Positions 18,285 to 26,588 of a stretch of DNA of 64,000 nucleotides are shown in pieces (positions within the stretch are counted from its first letter, which is position 1; every line of letters starts with the position of its first letter). Source of the DNA: CAYJGJ01 sp964367585 (lineage in GTDB: Bacteria > Bacillota > Clostridia > Peptostreptococcales > Anaerovoracaceae); assembly GCA_964367585.1 (NCBI GenBank), contig CAYIYH010000001.1, positions 1-64,000 on the forward strand, read 5' to 3'. A program made the position numbers and the translations under genes. The notes under the pieces are model-generated. The model was given only the letters and a program-made list of their open reading frames with translations, made no database searches and had not been told where the DNA came from.

Positions 18285-18815
18285 TTAGATATTTATTTCC
18301 AATACTCCGTAATTGTCATCCTTACGTTTATAGATAACATTTAACTCTCTCGTATTGGCGTTTTCGAATACGTAAAAATCATGATGTGTCATTTCCATTT
18401 CTAGGATAGCCTCTTCGACTGTTATAGGCACGACATTCACAACTTTTGTTTTTACTACCTCGGTGCTATCATCTTGAGTATCTTCTTCAACATCAAAGTT
18501 TTCAAATTTTATGCTCTTGTTTCCTTTATATTTTTTTTGGAGCTTTCCTTTATGTTTTTGCATTTGTGTTCTAAGTCTATCTATTGCTTTGTCCATCGCA
18601 TCGTGTAGATCATGGGCAACTTCCTCACTTCTAAATGTTACACCTTTGCCAATTACAGTAGCTTCGAATTTTTCCAGTTCTTTTTCTTTTGATATCATGA
18701 CGTTTACTTCTATGTCATCAGAAAAAAACTTCGAAATCTTTTCTAATTTATCTTCTATTGTGTCCTTAAAATTAGTGCTTAATTTGTGATTTTTTGTATT
18801 AATATTGACTTTCAT
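18285..18815 (-). CDS. hpf: ribosome hibernation promoting factor, long form
   Basis: Dimerises 70S ribosomes into inactive 100S particles. The N-terminal RaiA/YfiA domain (residues 1 to about 100, starting MKVNINTKNHKLS and containing DLHDAMDKAIDRLRTQ) is joined to the C-terminal dimerisation domain (VVPITVEEAILEMEMTHHDFYVFENANT, shown in part), the signature of long HPF found in Firmicutes. With the ATG at 18815, preceded by a perfect AGGAGG, it has 176 residues. It is a single-gene unit with its own terminator. Confidence 0.96.
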   Translation of the reverse strand: MKVNINTKNHKLSTNFKDTIEDKLEKISKFFSDDIEVNVMISKEKELEKFEATVIGKGVTFRSEEVAHDLHDAMDKAIDRLRTQMQKHKGKLQKKYKGNKSIKFENFDVEEDTQDDSTEVVKTKVVNVVPITVEEAILEMEMTHHDFYVFENANTRELNVIYKRKDDNYGVLEINI

Positions 18816-18963
18816 AATAACTCCTCCTACTTTATACAGTGACAAATCATTGTTGCTACTTTATCTAATCATAACATATTACTGGAGATTTTTCAAGCGC
18901 AAAGTACTATTCACTTACCTATAGTATCCCAGCATAGCCATAGGATAGTATTTATCCCTTCTT

Positions 18964-20766
18964 CTATTTCTTCAAACTGTCCACTCTATATACTTCAAAA
19001 TTTCCTGTTTTTCCTTTTAGTGGAATTTCTTTTTCTACTTTTGTGGTATTAATCCTGTCAGAAACAATTTGGGCCACTTCCTTACTTATATATATCGTAT
19101 TTGCAGGAGCATTAGATTCTAATCTAGCTGCCGTATTTACTGTGTCTCCAATCGCCGTAAAATCAGTCCTAATTTCTGAACCGACGTTACCAATAAGGGC
19201 TGTTCCACAGTGAATGCCTATCCCAATTGAAATCGTATATGAATACTCTTTTTCGATTTCTTTACGGACTTCGATAAGATCATCGACTATATCCAATGCA
19301 CACGCAACTGAATTAAAGACATAGTCTTCTTGATGCAATGGTGCTCCCCAAAAAGCCATCGTAGAATCTCCTATAAACTTGTCGAGTGTGCCTTTGTGCG
19401 CAATGATGTTTGAACTGCACACACTCAATATTTTATTTAAAATATTGATAACAGTTTCAGGAGGCAGTTTCTCCGTCATAGGCGTAAAAGACCTTATATC
19501 TGCAAACATTACAGATATTTCCGCCGATTTTCCGGAGAGTCCGAGAGAATCTTCGTCTTCCTTAAGAATCTCGGCCACTATTTCGGGAGCTACATATCTT
19601 TTAAACTTGTTAGACACTTTTACATTTTCTACTAGTGCTGTAACATAGTTCGTCCCTACAGAAATAACATATATACACACTGTTGAAATTAACACGTATG
19701 TTACATCAAGCAAATAATCTGTTCGATATAATCCATAGCAAAGTAATATCCAAAGAATAAATACCGATATAAAAATCGCAGTAAGAGGAAACATGCGCTT
19801 ATTCTTCATAATCAAAAAATTAAGCAAAGAAACGACGAATACAATGACAAGGTTCATGAAAAAAGAAATTTCATATCTAAACTCCCTATCCATCAGGGCA
19901 TTTAATGCATTGGCTTGATATTCTACTCCAAACATAAACTCAGTCTTATCTATTGATGTTCTATATTGGTCTTGCATTCCTATTGTATATGGGCCTATCA
20001 TGACTACAGCCCCATCGAAAACCTCCGCCGGAACTTCTCCCGCTAAAACCGAGGAGACGGAATATCCATCATATAGCCCCCCAGGCGGAGCAGCGTATGG
20101 TAGATACCACATTCCGGAAGAATTAATAGATGGATTTTCTACATACTCTATTTCATGAAAATTACAATATTTTTCGTACAATACATCGTTAAAAGATGAT
20201 ACCTCTGTCCCATCTTCAAGCTTGATATCGCCCATAGCATACCTCAATATGCCGTCTTTATCCAACGCACTGTTTACGTGACCATGGGAAGTTACGTCAC
20301 TCAATTCGTCAAATGCCTTATCGTAACTTTCTATATAAGTCTCGTCGAGGTATTCAAAAATCTCTCCATCAGAGTATTCGGTGACAAACTCAGTCGTATA
20401 ATTTGCCGCAGAAATCAGGACAACATTACCTGCATTTTTTGCAGCATCAACAAGTGCTGTGTCATTTTGCTCATCTGTATGTCCTGTAAACAAAATATCT
20501 ATTCCAATTGCTGCAGGCTTATAGTTTGGATCATTTGAAAGCACATTGATTAAGTCGGCCACTATTTTTCTGTCCCAAGGAAACACTCCATGCTCCTCGA
20601 TACTCTGTGCGTCTATTCCAATAATAACGATATCTTCGCTCGAGATCCTCGAGTTTTGATATAATAAATCATTTATGTATGAATTAAAATTGTAAAACAA
20701 ACCTGTTGCACATATCATTGTTAAGACAAAAGAAGTGAAAATGGGTATTGTTATTTTTTTTACCAT
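18964..20766 (-). CDS. CHASE2-domain class III adenylate cyclase
   Basis: Predicted membrane receptor cyclase of 600 residues. One N-terminal transmembrane helix, an extracellular CHASE2 sensor (about 30-300; IVIIGIDAQSIEEHGVFPWDR and AIGIDILFTG are typical), three further transmembrane helices (about 300-385), and a cytosolic class III catalytic domain (about 410-590). Both metal-binding aspartates are present (MFADIRSFT and FIGDSTMAFWG). The adenine-selecting Lys lies in DKFIGD, and the transition-state Asn and Arg lie in GDTVNTAARLES. It should therefore be active as an adenylate cyclase; the extracellular signal is unknown. Third gene of the operon at 18964-23063, four bp after the HD-GYP gene. 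Confidence 0.9.
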   Translation of the reverse strand: MVKKITIPIFTSFVLTMICATGLFYNFNSYINDLLYQNSRISSEDIVIIGIDAQSIEEHGVFPWDRKIVADLINVLSNDPNYKPAAIGIDILFTGHTDEQNDTALVDAAKNAGNVVLISAANYTTEFVTEYSDGEIFEYLDETYIESYDKAFDELSDVTSHGHVNSALDKDGILRYAMGDIKLEDGTEVSSFNDVLYEKYCNFHEIEYVENPSINSSGMWYLPYAAPPGGLYDGYSVSSVLAGEVPAEVFDGAVVMIGPYTIGMQDQYRTSIDKTEFMFGVEYQANALNALMDREFRYEISFFMNLVIVFVVSLLNFLIMKNKRMFPLTAIFISVFILWILLCYGLYRTDYLLDVTYVLISTVCIYVISVGTNYVTALVENVKVSNKFKRYVAPEIVAEILKEDEDSLGLSGKSAEISVMFADIRSFTPMTEKLPPETVINILNKILSVCSSNIIAHKGTLDKFIGDSTMAFWGAPLHQEDYVFNSVACALDIVDDLIEVRKEIEKEYSYTISIGIGIHCGTALIGNVGSEIRTDFTAIGDTVNTAARLESNAPANTIYISKEVAQIVSDRINTTKVEKEIPLKGKTGNFEVYRVDSLKK

Positions 20767-20769
20767 ATA

Positions 20770-22215
20770 TTATTTCTCCCACGCCTTGCTCTCTATAAAA
20801 AGTTCTGTGAGCTTACTATCTAATTTTCCCTCATTTGACATACTACGAACTATCTTAAAAGCATCCTCGGGGGTGCGTGGCTTAGTGTATGGTCGGTCTG
20901 TCGCAGTTATCGCCTCAAAAATATCTATTAAAGTAATGATTCTACTTCCGATTGAAATATTCTCTGCGGTGAAATGATTAGGATATCCTGTTCCATCTAA
21001 GAACTCGTGATGTGAAGATGCTAGTTTAGGAACATCTCTAAAATCACGGGTAAATTTCATATTACTCAACATTTTCTCCGTCATAAGTACATGATCTTGC
21101 ATGGTTTTTCGTTCTTCATCGGTCAGGGATCCTGTCCGTATAGACAAATGGGCAACTTCTTGCTCTGTCAAAATATTTTTTAGATTATAATCCTTATCTA
21201 TAAATTTCAAATTGGAAAGAGTGTTAATGTCTAATATGTCTTCGTCTGTCAAAAATGTAGCCTTGTTATACTTTTCAATTTTCATCGCCACATTATTTAA
21301 TTCGTCAATCGTGTCATCAAGGTCAACTTTTGAAATCCTATTTTCGTAAAATGATAACTTTGTACACAACTTAAACATTTCTATTCTACTAATAATACGC
21401 TCATAGTAATAGTCTAGCCTGGTCTGTTTATTTAAAACAGTTTCGGGAGTAATTAGCTTACCTATATCGTGCAGCCAAATAGCCATTACAATTTGCTCTT
21501 TTTGAATCTTATCAAAATGTAGTGACTCGTCGGATTGACAATCGAGCCAATTCATGAATTTTTCAGCATATTTTACCATCATAGCAGTATGATTCGAATT
21601 AAATTTACTCCTCTCGTCGATAGCCGTAGACATTACCTTAACAAAAGAATGAATTAACTCGATATTTTCCTTTGAATAAAAAAGACTGGTCAACCCAACC
21701 GCTGCTTGTGTAGCCAATGTAGAGATCACTTCTTCAACTTCGCTAGGAAAAGGAACTACATTCCCATTTTCACCAATAGAATTTATTAGCTGAACGACAC
21801 CTACTAACTCTCCCTTGTCATTTTCCATTGGAATCACCAACATCGACTTCGTATGATAACCTGTAATTGCATCATACTTTTTGGGGCCTTCGAAATCAAA
21901 CTTATCATACACATTTACATCTGGTATATTTAGGGTTTCTCTTTTAATTGCCGCATAGGCACATGCGTTACTCATGTCTATGTCCACAGGCGGATATTCG
22001 ATAGTATGGTCTATCCCCTTATACACTCCCATAGATTTTGTTCTAATGATTCTAAAGTGCAACTGAGAGTTTTCGTACACATATAAAGTCCCTGCATCTG
22101 CATTAGTTATCTCCATTGCCGCATCCAATATTATTTCGAGCCTTTTGGCGTAGCTCTTTTCTCTTGCAAATTCAGAATATATTTCTATTAAATTATTGAT
22201 TGTCAACTTTTTCAT
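20770..22215 (-). CDS. GAF and HD-GYP domain phosphodiesterase
   Basis: Soluble protein of 481 residues. A GAF domain spans about residues 15-180 (DAGTLYVYE, LVIPMENDKGELVGVVQLIN). An HD-GYP domain follows: NHTAMMVKYAE (about 208-218), HDIGK (249-253), HHEFLDGTGYP (402-412) and ITLIDIFEAITATDRPY (428-443). HD-GYP proteins usually hydrolyse c-di-GMP. About 95 residues (about 263-360) are inserted between the HDIGK region and the GSLTDEER helix that normally follows at once. Start overlaps the MBL gene stop as ATGA. The GAF domain may sense a cyclic nucleotide, given the adjacent cyclase, but this is inference. Confidence 0.88.
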   Translation of the reverse strand: MKKLTINNLIEIYSEFAREKSYAKRLEIILDAAMEITNADAGTLYVYENSQLHFRIIRTKSMGVYKGIDHTIEYPPVDIDMSNACAYAAIKRETLNIPDVNVYDKFDFEGPKKYDAITGYHTKSMLVIPMENDKGELVGVVQLINSIGENGNVVPFPSEVEEVISTLATQAAVGLTSLFYSKENIELIHSFVKVMSTAIDERSKFNSNHTAMMVKYAEKFMNWLDCQSDESLHFDKIQKEQIVMAIWLHDIGKLITPETVLNKQTRLDYYYERIISRIEMFKLCTKLSFYENRISKVDLDDTIDELNNVAMKIEKYNKATFLTDEDILDINTLSNLKFIDKDYNLKNILTEQEVAHLSIRTGSLTDEERKTMQDHVLMTEKMLSNMKFTRDFRDVPKLASSHHEFLDGTGYPNHFTAENISIGSRIITLIDIFEAITATDRPYTKPRTPEDAFKIVRSMSNEGKLDSKLTELFIESKAWEK

Positions 22216-23063
22216 AATTCAATCTCCATCATATCTTTTGCGAAACAACAATTTGAAGATGAAATTGTCAATTTATCATCCAGCTCTCCTATTTCATTAT
22301 CCGTGGCACGGTAGTGATGGTGTGTGAGCACGGTACGTCCTATGCTAAGCCTTTTTGTAATATCAATTCCCTCCTGATATGTAGAATGCCCCCATCCTTC
22401 TATATAATTTTGATCCGTAAAATACGAATCAAAAATCATCAAATCTGAATTTGATACAAATTCATCAAATGATTCGCCACAGCTCTTAGAGTATTCTATA
22501 TCACAAGCATAAACTATAGTTTTTCCATCATATGTCAACTTATACATTGTACTACCGCCGGGATGAGAAACCTCAAACGTCTCTATATACACGTCTTCTA
22601 TGTAAAATGAACAACCCACATCATTATATGTAACTTTAGCTGGATATTCACAAAGAGCCACCGGCCATAATACGGGATGAAACAATTGTTCTAGCTGTTC
22701 TTTACAGGTGTATCCATTTTTAGGAGTTGAATAAATATCAAACTCAAAATCAGCCTCATGTAACTTAGTCCAGCCCAATAAGCCTATCATGTGGTCTGCA
22801 TGTGGATGTGCTAGTAATCCGTGAATCTTGCTTAGAGACACACTAGGCATATTCTTTTCATCACAACTCTCATTGCAAAAAGACGCCTTGAGCAAATCAT
22901 CCGTAAGCCTTGTAATACCACTCCCAAAGTCCAAAACGATATGAGTGCTTCCCATACGAACATATACACACGACGTTTCTTGACCATATATTTCCTTCTC
23001 TTTTACATGTGAGAAAAATGATCCTCGCGTTCCCATTATTTTTATTTTTATCGATTTATCCAC
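22212..23063 (-). CDS. metallo-beta-lactamase-fold hydrolase
   Basis: Protein of 283 residues with the MBL metal motif AHPHADHMIGL (H-x-H-x-D-H, about residue 86), further metal ligands in the EVSHPGG and ACDIEYS regions, and a late LTHHHY histidine. N-terminus KIKIMGTRGSFF is typical of the RNase Z/phosphodiesterase-like branch of the fold, not of beta-lactamases. Start is GTG with GAGG just upstream. First gene of a three-gene operon with HD-GYP and adenylate cyclase proteins, so a cyclic-nucleotide phosphodiesterase role is attractive but not shown by the sequence. Confidence 0.8.
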   Translation of the reverse strand: MDKSIKIKIMGTRGSFFSHVKEKEIYGQETSCVYVRMGSTHIVLDFGSGITRLTDDLLKASFCNESCDEKNMPSVSLSKIHGLLAHPHADHMIGLLGWTKLHEADFEFDIYSTPKNGYTCKEQLEQLFHPVLWPVALCEYPAKVTYNDVGCSFYIEDVYIETFEVSHPGGSTMYKLTYDGKTIVYACDIEYSKSCGESFDEFVSNSDLMIFDSYFTDQNYIEGWGHSTYQEGIDITKRLSIGRTVLTHHHYRATDNEIGELDDKLTISSSNCCFAKDMMEIEL

Positions 23064-23123
23064 CGCTACCTCGCTAATTCATCATCAATTGTGTGAAAAT
23101 ACTATTACTACAATCATAGTGTA

Positions 23124-23152
23124 ATGATATCAAACAAAGATTAATTATTCAA
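23124..23152 (-). promoter_or_regulatory. candidate promoter of the MBL/HD-GYP/cyclase operon
   Basis: On the minus strand TTGAAT (-35) and TATCAT (-10) are separated by 17 bp, about 60 bp before the GTG start. Four of six bases match consensus in the -35 box and five of six in the -10 box. Confidence 0.45.
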
Positions 23153-23245
23153 TATTTATTTCTTGTCATTTCATCATTAAATCAAGGCTAAGGAGCTAAC
23201 GAACTTACACGATTAGTCTGTGCCGAAGATTGAAAGATATTACGA

Positions 23246-23262
23246 GAGGAGATTATCTCCTC
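23246..23262. promoter_or_regulatory. perfect 8-bp palindrome upstream of the cyclase operon
   Basis: GAGGAGAT and ATCTCCTC flank a single central T; GATATT (about 23237) and AATATC (about 23277) form an outer imperfect arm. It sits roughly 100 bp upstream of the candidate promoter, within the 485-bp region 23064-23548. It could be an operator or a hairpin in a longer leader. Confidence 0.45.
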
Positions 23263-23355
23263 AGGATTTCACTGAAAATATCATATACTTTCGTTTTAAA
23301 TGATTCCTAAATCCTCGAGAAAAACTACTTGTAGCGTTATAATTTCGAACAGAAA

Positions 23356-23409
23356 AAAGAGTATTCATATATTGAAAGATATAATCATTTCAATTTATAA
23401 ATACTCTTT
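23356..23409 (-). terminator. hairpin terminator downstream of the aminotransferase gene
   Basis: AAAGAGTATT (23356-23365) pairs with AATACTCTTT (23400-23409); inside, ATTGAAA pairs with TTTCAAT. On the minus strand the hairpin is followed by TTTTTT, about 140 bp after the aminotransferase stop. The plus strand also ends in a T-rich stretch. Confidence 0.7.
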
Positions 23410-23437
23410 GTTTTAAGTAAAACAATTCTAAAAGTAA

Positions 23438-23569
23438 CAGTACTCCGCAGACACCACTGCAGATGCAATAGACTCTACCTTACGAAAGCATGGAATCTCG
23501 GTAACTACTGTACATTTATATGATAACCTCGAATGGAATATAATCCGATTATTTGCTGTATTTTTTTAG
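23438..23569 (+). pseudogene. possible gene remnant (flavodoxin-like fragment)
   Basis: A 43-codon open stretch without a start codon encodes a peptide containing DTTADAIDSTLRKHGISVTT and then VHLYDN. The pattern, a short Ser/Thr/Asp loop, then a helix of the type AIDSTLRKHG and a V-x-V-x-L strand, resembles the start of a flavodoxin-like domain such as that of flavodiiron proteins. It ends at a TAG inside the 3' end of the aminotransferase gene on the opposite strand. No ribosome site or upstream coding sequence remains. It could equally be chance. Confidence 0.25.
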
Positions 23570-24676
23570 ATACTTCGAAAATTCTTCCAACCCTTTTCTT
23601 GTTATCTCGGGATTGTTGCAATATCCCATTCTCAAATAACCTTCCACATCTAGTGCCGATCCTGGCAATAACATAACGCCTGTTTCCTTTAATAAATCTT
23701 TACAAAGTTCCTCAGAAGAAATATCGATGTCGTATTTCAAGAAAGCAGTAGTTCCTCCCTTAGGTTCGATGAATGAGATGAGCGGTTCTTTTTCAATCCA
23801 TTCTCTGAGCATCTTTAGATTACCATTGGCTATTTTTAGATTTCTATCAACTACTTTATCTTTATTTTGGATTAAAATCGTTGCAATCATATCGTCTATC
23901 ATGCCCACACTAATTATGTGATAATCTCTTTGACGATTTATCATATCTATGAAATCGACTGGACCTGCGATCCAACCAATTCTTAGACCCGCCGCAGAGA
24001 ATGTTTTTGAAGTACTTCCTGTACTAATCCCTTTTCCATATAAATCTACTACAGATGTTGTGAAGCTTTTATCTTTGTCATGCGTCAAACCTCTATAAGC
24101 CTCATCGCACAGCAAATATGCGCCACAGTCTTTAGCTATTTCTACTATTTTCTTCAAATATTCCTCATCCATGACTGCCCCCGTAGGGTTATTTGGATTA
24201 TTGATGCAAATTAATTTGGTGCCCGGGATTGCTAGTTCTTTCAATTCGTCCAAGTCAGGCAACCAATTATTTTCCTCTCGGAGTCTTAAAATTTGAATGT
24301 CGGCACCGATCGATTCAGGAATTGAGTAGTGCTGTTGGTATGTAGGAAGCACTGAAACAACTCTGTCCCCACTATTAACCAATGTAATGATTGAAAGTGC
24401 GTTTGCGCCGATTGCCCCATGAGTAATCGAGACATTCTCTCTTTTTACTGTTTTATAGAGAGTGGAAATTGCATCCCTCAATGCATCTGAACCCTCAATA
24501 TCACCATAAGTTAGCTTTTTACTTAATAAATCATTATAAAAGGTATCTTTTACTCCTGCAAGGTCAAGTATTTGTTCGACAGTAAGAGATTCTACGCAAG
24601 TCTCAGCTAAATTATATTCGCAATTGTTTTCGTACAAATTCATCCAAATTTCCACGCCAAAATCTTTAATTTTCAT
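23549..24676 (-). CDS. class I/II PLP-dependent aminotransferase
   Basis: Fold-type I aminotransferase of 375 residues. Visible: THGAIGANALSIITLV, the NNPNNPTGAVMDEEYL cofactor region (Asn), CDEAYRGL (Asp binding the pyridine N), the Schiff-base lysine in STGSTSKTFSAAGLRIGW, and a C-terminal LRMGYCNN with the substrate carboxylate-binding Arg. SD AGGAGAAA precedes the ATG. It begins 18 bp after the ornithine-cyclodeaminase-family gene, so the two probably act on related amino acids. Substrate cannot be read from the sequence. Confidence 0.88.
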   Translation of the reverse strand: MKIKDFGVEIWMNLYENNCEYNLAETCVESLTVEQILDLAGVKDTFYNDLLSKKLTYGDIEGSDALRDAISTLYKTVKRENVSITHGAIGANALSIITLVNSGDRVVSVLPTYQQHYSIPESIGADIQILRLREENNWLPDLDELKELAIPGTKLICINNPNNPTGAVMDEEYLKKIVEIAKDCGAYLLCDEAYRGLTHDKDKSFTTSVVDLYGKGISTGSTSKTFSAAGLRIGWIAGPVDFIDMINRQRDYHIISVGMIDDMIATILIQNKDKVVDRNLKIANGNLKMLREWIEKEPLISFIEPKGGTTAFLKYDIDISSEELCKDLLKETGVMLLPGSALDVEGYLRMGYCNNPEITRKGLEEFSKYLKKYSK

Positions 24677-24694
24677 TTTTTTCTCCTCATATTA

Positions 24695-25714
24695 TTATAA
24701 CTCGACCACAGATCCTACGTTCTTTTTCTTTGCAACATCCAACGCTAATTTGCCGACTATGATGTCGAGCAGTGCTGTACCTGTTGCATCGTAAACTGTT
24801 ATTTGATCGTCATTTTCTCTACCTTGTTTCTCTCCAATAATTACATGTCCTAGTTCACCGACAACATCTTCCGGTTTAACAAGTCCCTCTTTAATTGGAA
24901 TTTCTATCTCTCCAACGCTTATATTCTGATTCAAATCGTCTACAAAGATTCTCGCAGTAGCCAAAATATTGCCATCGATTTCCTGTTTTCCACTCATGTC
25001 TGCACCTATACAACTGAAGTGTGTTCCAGGTTTAACCCATTCTTTCATTATAATAGGCTTCCTTGATGGTGTTACTGTAATAATTACATCGCTCGCCCCT
25101 GTAGCCGCCTCAATATTTTCTACCGCTTCAAATTCCACGCCGCCAGGTAATTCCATGTTTAATTCTTCTTTGAGGATATGTCCAATATTGTTTGCAAGAT
25201 TTTTTGCTCCATCGAAAGATAAAGCATCATATATCCTTACTTTTTTGATTTGAGGCATGAGTATTAAAGTTGCTGCTATTTGAAAAGATGCTACATGACC
25301 TGCTCCTACGATAAGTAGGTTTTCAGAATCTTCTCTTGCTAAATATTTTGCACCTAAAGCACCTGCTGCACCTGTCCTAATTCCCGTCATATATGACCCG
25401 TTTAGTATTCCAACTGGCATACCAGTTTCATCGTCACATACAAGGACTGTACCTGCAAGCATTGGCAACCCCTTTTTCGCATTTTCGCCATACCAGGAAA
25501 CTAATTTTAGTCCGAATACTTTTTCACCTTTTACCCATCCAGATTTAATATCCATGTCTGAGACGCCTGGTTCGAACTCATAAAAGACTAATGGCCATAC
25601 CACAGTGTTTTCCCTTGCCTTTTCGCTATATACCGAACTTACAGCTCCGATAACGTCTTCCATTGAAAGCACATCTTTCGACTGTTCTGCACTTAAAACT
25701 CTAATTTGTCCCAT
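24695..25714 (-). CDS. ornithine cyclodeaminase / mu-crystallin family dehydrogenase
   Basis: NAD(P)-dependent amino-acid enzyme of 339 residues. The family includes ornithine cyclodeaminase, archaeal-type alanine dehydrogenase and imine reductases. Signature regions: NGSYMTGIRTGAAGALGAKYLA, nucleotide-binding LLIVGAGHVASFQ, DVIITVTPSRKPI, HFSCIGADMSGKQEID and VYDATGTALLDI. SD AAAGGAG. First gene of a two-gene operon with the aminotransferase. The exact reaction is open: ornithine-to-proline deamination, or reductive amination/deamination of a keto acid or imine, are both compatible. Confidence 0.85.
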   Translation of the reverse strand: MGQIRVLSAEQSKDVLSMEDVIGAVSSVYSEKARENTVVWPLVFYEFEPGVSDMDIKSGWVKGEKVFGLKLVSWYGENAKKGLPMLAGTVLVCDDETGMPVGILNGSYMTGIRTGAAGALGAKYLAREDSENLLIVGAGHVASFQIAATLILMPQIKKVRIYDALSFDGAKNLANNIGHILKEELNMELPGGVEFEAVENIEAATGASDVIITVTPSRKPIIMKEWVKPGTHFSCIGADMSGKQEIDGNILATARIFVDDLNQNISVGEIEIPIKEGLVKPEDVVGELGHVIIGEKQGRENDDQITVYDATGTALLDIIVGKLALDVAKKKNVGSVVEL

Positions 25715-25867
25715 TTTATTCTCCTTTACTTACTTTACTAATTCTTTTTTCGTATTATAATTATACCATTTAATCATAATATTTCATATGTTATATAGTA
25801 CAAAATACGCATTAATTATTGTGTCATTGTACAAAAGCATCTAAATCACAAATTAAAATGTCCTCTA

Positions 25868-25912
25868 AGTTATTGTTTTTCGTGGGAGAATTATAAAGTA
25901 GATATTCTCCCA
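25868..25912 (+). repeat. intergenic hairpin, copy A of a short dispersed motif
   Basis: TGGGAGAAT (25883-25891) and ATTCTCCCA (25904-25912) are perfect inverted arms with a 12-nt loop. The core GAGAATTATA-x3-TAGA-x2-TTCT recurs at 56250-56275, and GGGAGAATTA recurs at 42089. Lies in the 332-bp divergent spacer between the cyclodeaminase-family gene and the HD gene, which otherwise holds the promoter at 25979. Confidence 0.45.
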
Positions 25913-25978
25913 AAATTCCATGTAGTTAGTCACATTAACGCATGTAAGTTACCATGAATTAAAAACTACTTTAGCTCG

Positions 25979-26007
25979 TTGTAAATTTTATAGTTTTAGT
26001 ATATAAT
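25979..26007 (+). promoter_or_regulatory. promoter of the HD/radical-SAM/comEA block
   Basis: TTGTAA (-35) and TATAAT (-10) with a 17-bp spacer; the predicted transcript starts about 33 bp before the first ATG. Confidence 0.7.
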
Positions 26008-26046
26008 TCTAGATAATGTGTAAACCGACAAAATGGAAAATTAAAT

Positions 26047-26574
26047 ATGGAAACAACTAAAAAACAAAAAAGGCTTACAATAGAAAAATGTGAAGAATTA
26101 TATATAGAACACAAAACACCTCCTTGGGTAATTTTACACTGCAAACAAGTCGCATTAGTGGCAAGAACAATCGGGGAACAATTAAATAATAATGGGCTTA
26201 ATCTCGATACTGATCTTATTTATAGTGCGGGACTTATTCATGATTTGCTTCGTGTAAGAGAGGATCATGGAAATGAATGCGCAATACTCTTAATTGAATT
26301 AGGGTATTATGAAGAAGCGGAGATAGTCAAAGAACATATGCGCTACACATTCAATCCATTCGATAAAATAAATGAAGCTGATCTAATGTGCTTAGGCGAC
26401 AGATTAGTCATAGAAGATGAATATGTCGGACTCGAAAAACGCATAGACTATGTCCTTAATCTCACTAAGGATAAAATACATCTAGAAAGAATATTGCAGA
26501 GCAAAATAAAATCACAAGAGTTAATGAATAAAATTGAAGAAAGAATCGGGATAAAAATAGACGATCTATTCTAA
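26047..26574 (+). CDS. HD-domain phosphohydrolase
   Basis: Small cytosolic HD-superfamily protein, 175 residues. Metal-binding residues are seen in the order H (VILHCKQVALVA), HD (AGLIHDLLRVREDHG) and D (CLGDRLVIEDEY), the arrangement of HD hydrolases acting on phosphate esters. The layout TPPWVILHC ... LIHDLLR ... DHG ... LIELGY is that of a stand-alone HD subfamily seen in anaerobes, sometimes near molybdenum-cofactor genes; no such genes are here. First gene of a plus-strand run ending with comEA. Substrate unknown. Confidence 0.78.
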   Translation: METTKKQKRLTIEKCEELYIEHKTPPWVILHCKQVALVARTIGEQLNNNGLNLDTDLIYSAGLIHDLLRVREDHGNECAILLIELGYYEEAEIVKEHMRYTFNPFDKINEADLMCLGDRLVIEDEYVGLEKRIDYVLNLTKDKIHLERILQSKIKSQELMNKIEERIGIKIDDLF

Positions 26575-26588
26575 ATAAGGAAAGAAAA

